From: CAZZCN01 sp964652975
GTDB taxonomy: Bacteria; Bacillota; Clostridia; Saccharofermentanales; UBA5734
Reading direction: 5' to 3'
Assembly: GCA_964652975.1 (NCBI GenBank)
Contig: CAZZCN010000134.1
Span: 1 to 5,988 of the forward strand
Length of the DNA: 5,988 nucleotides
In this document: positions 5,983 through 5,988 of the stretch, in pieces
Numbering within the stretch: the stretch's first letter is position 1
Layout of the letters: every line of letters starts with the position of its first letter
The notes under the pieces: model-generated
What the model was told of the DNA's origin: nothing
Database searches by the model: none
Seen by the model: the letters and a program-made list of their open reading frames with translations, nothing else
Translations under genes and position numbers: made by a program

Positions 5983-5988
5983 TGAAAT
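5972..5988 (+). CDS. Start of an overlapping downstream gene, truncated by the window end (HEPN partner suspected)
   Basis: ATG 5972 opens a frame that begins MSNNE and runs off the right edge. An AAAAAGGA sequence (5954–5961) inside the MNT gene lies ten bases upstream and could serve as RBS. The 11-nt overlap with the MNT stop is typical of translationally coupled pairs. Five codons cannot identify a product. A HEPN-domain protein is the expectation from MNT gene neighbourhoods, not something seen here. Confidence 0.4.

Overview
The window looks like chromosomal DNA of a low-GC, Gram-positive anaerobe of the Clostridia type, probably from a draft or metagenome assembly. The support is AT-rich intergenic DNA, strong GGAGG/AAAGG ribosome binding sites, sigma-A-like promoters, the Firmicutes-type order rbgA–rnhB–yraN, and a URO-D-family protein and a class Ic aspartate aminotransferase of the kind common in Clostridia. 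Every convincing gene is on the + strand. The genus cannot be told from the sequence.

Layout: (1) 1–119 is the C-terminal tail of an unidentified protein. (2) 131–405 is an imperfect tandem array of eight units, 38 or 23 nt long, with a 99-nt higher-order period. (3) 467–1474 encodes a URO-D/methyltransferase-fold protein. It is followed by an (AAT/AGT)n microsatellite and a hairpin terminator. (4) 1863–3521 holds rbgA (50S assembly GTPase) and rnhB (RNase HII), 13 nt apart, and yraN (putative nuclease) follows after a 132-nt spacer with a 69-nt stretch lacking G. rbgA is interrupted by 100 Ns. The same 55 bp lie on both sides of the gap, so this is almost certainly a contig-join artefact and the real gene is intact at 281 codons. 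(5) 4208–5494 is a monocistronic aspartate aminotransferase with a clear promoter and a strong terminator. (6) 5580–5988 is a new transcription unit: a strong extended -10 promoter, a small MNT-type nucleotidyltransferase, and the first codons of an overlapping gene cut by the window end. The arrangement suggests an MNT/HEPN-type toxin–antitoxin or defence pair.

The central genes are housekeeping: ribosome maturation, removal of RNA from RNA/DNA hybrids, and amino-acid metabolism. I found no convincing new multi-gene system. The accessory signals are the hierarchical repeat array, the microsatellite behind the URO-D gene, and the MNT module at the right edge. The most useful practical result is the corrected reading of rbgA across the gap.
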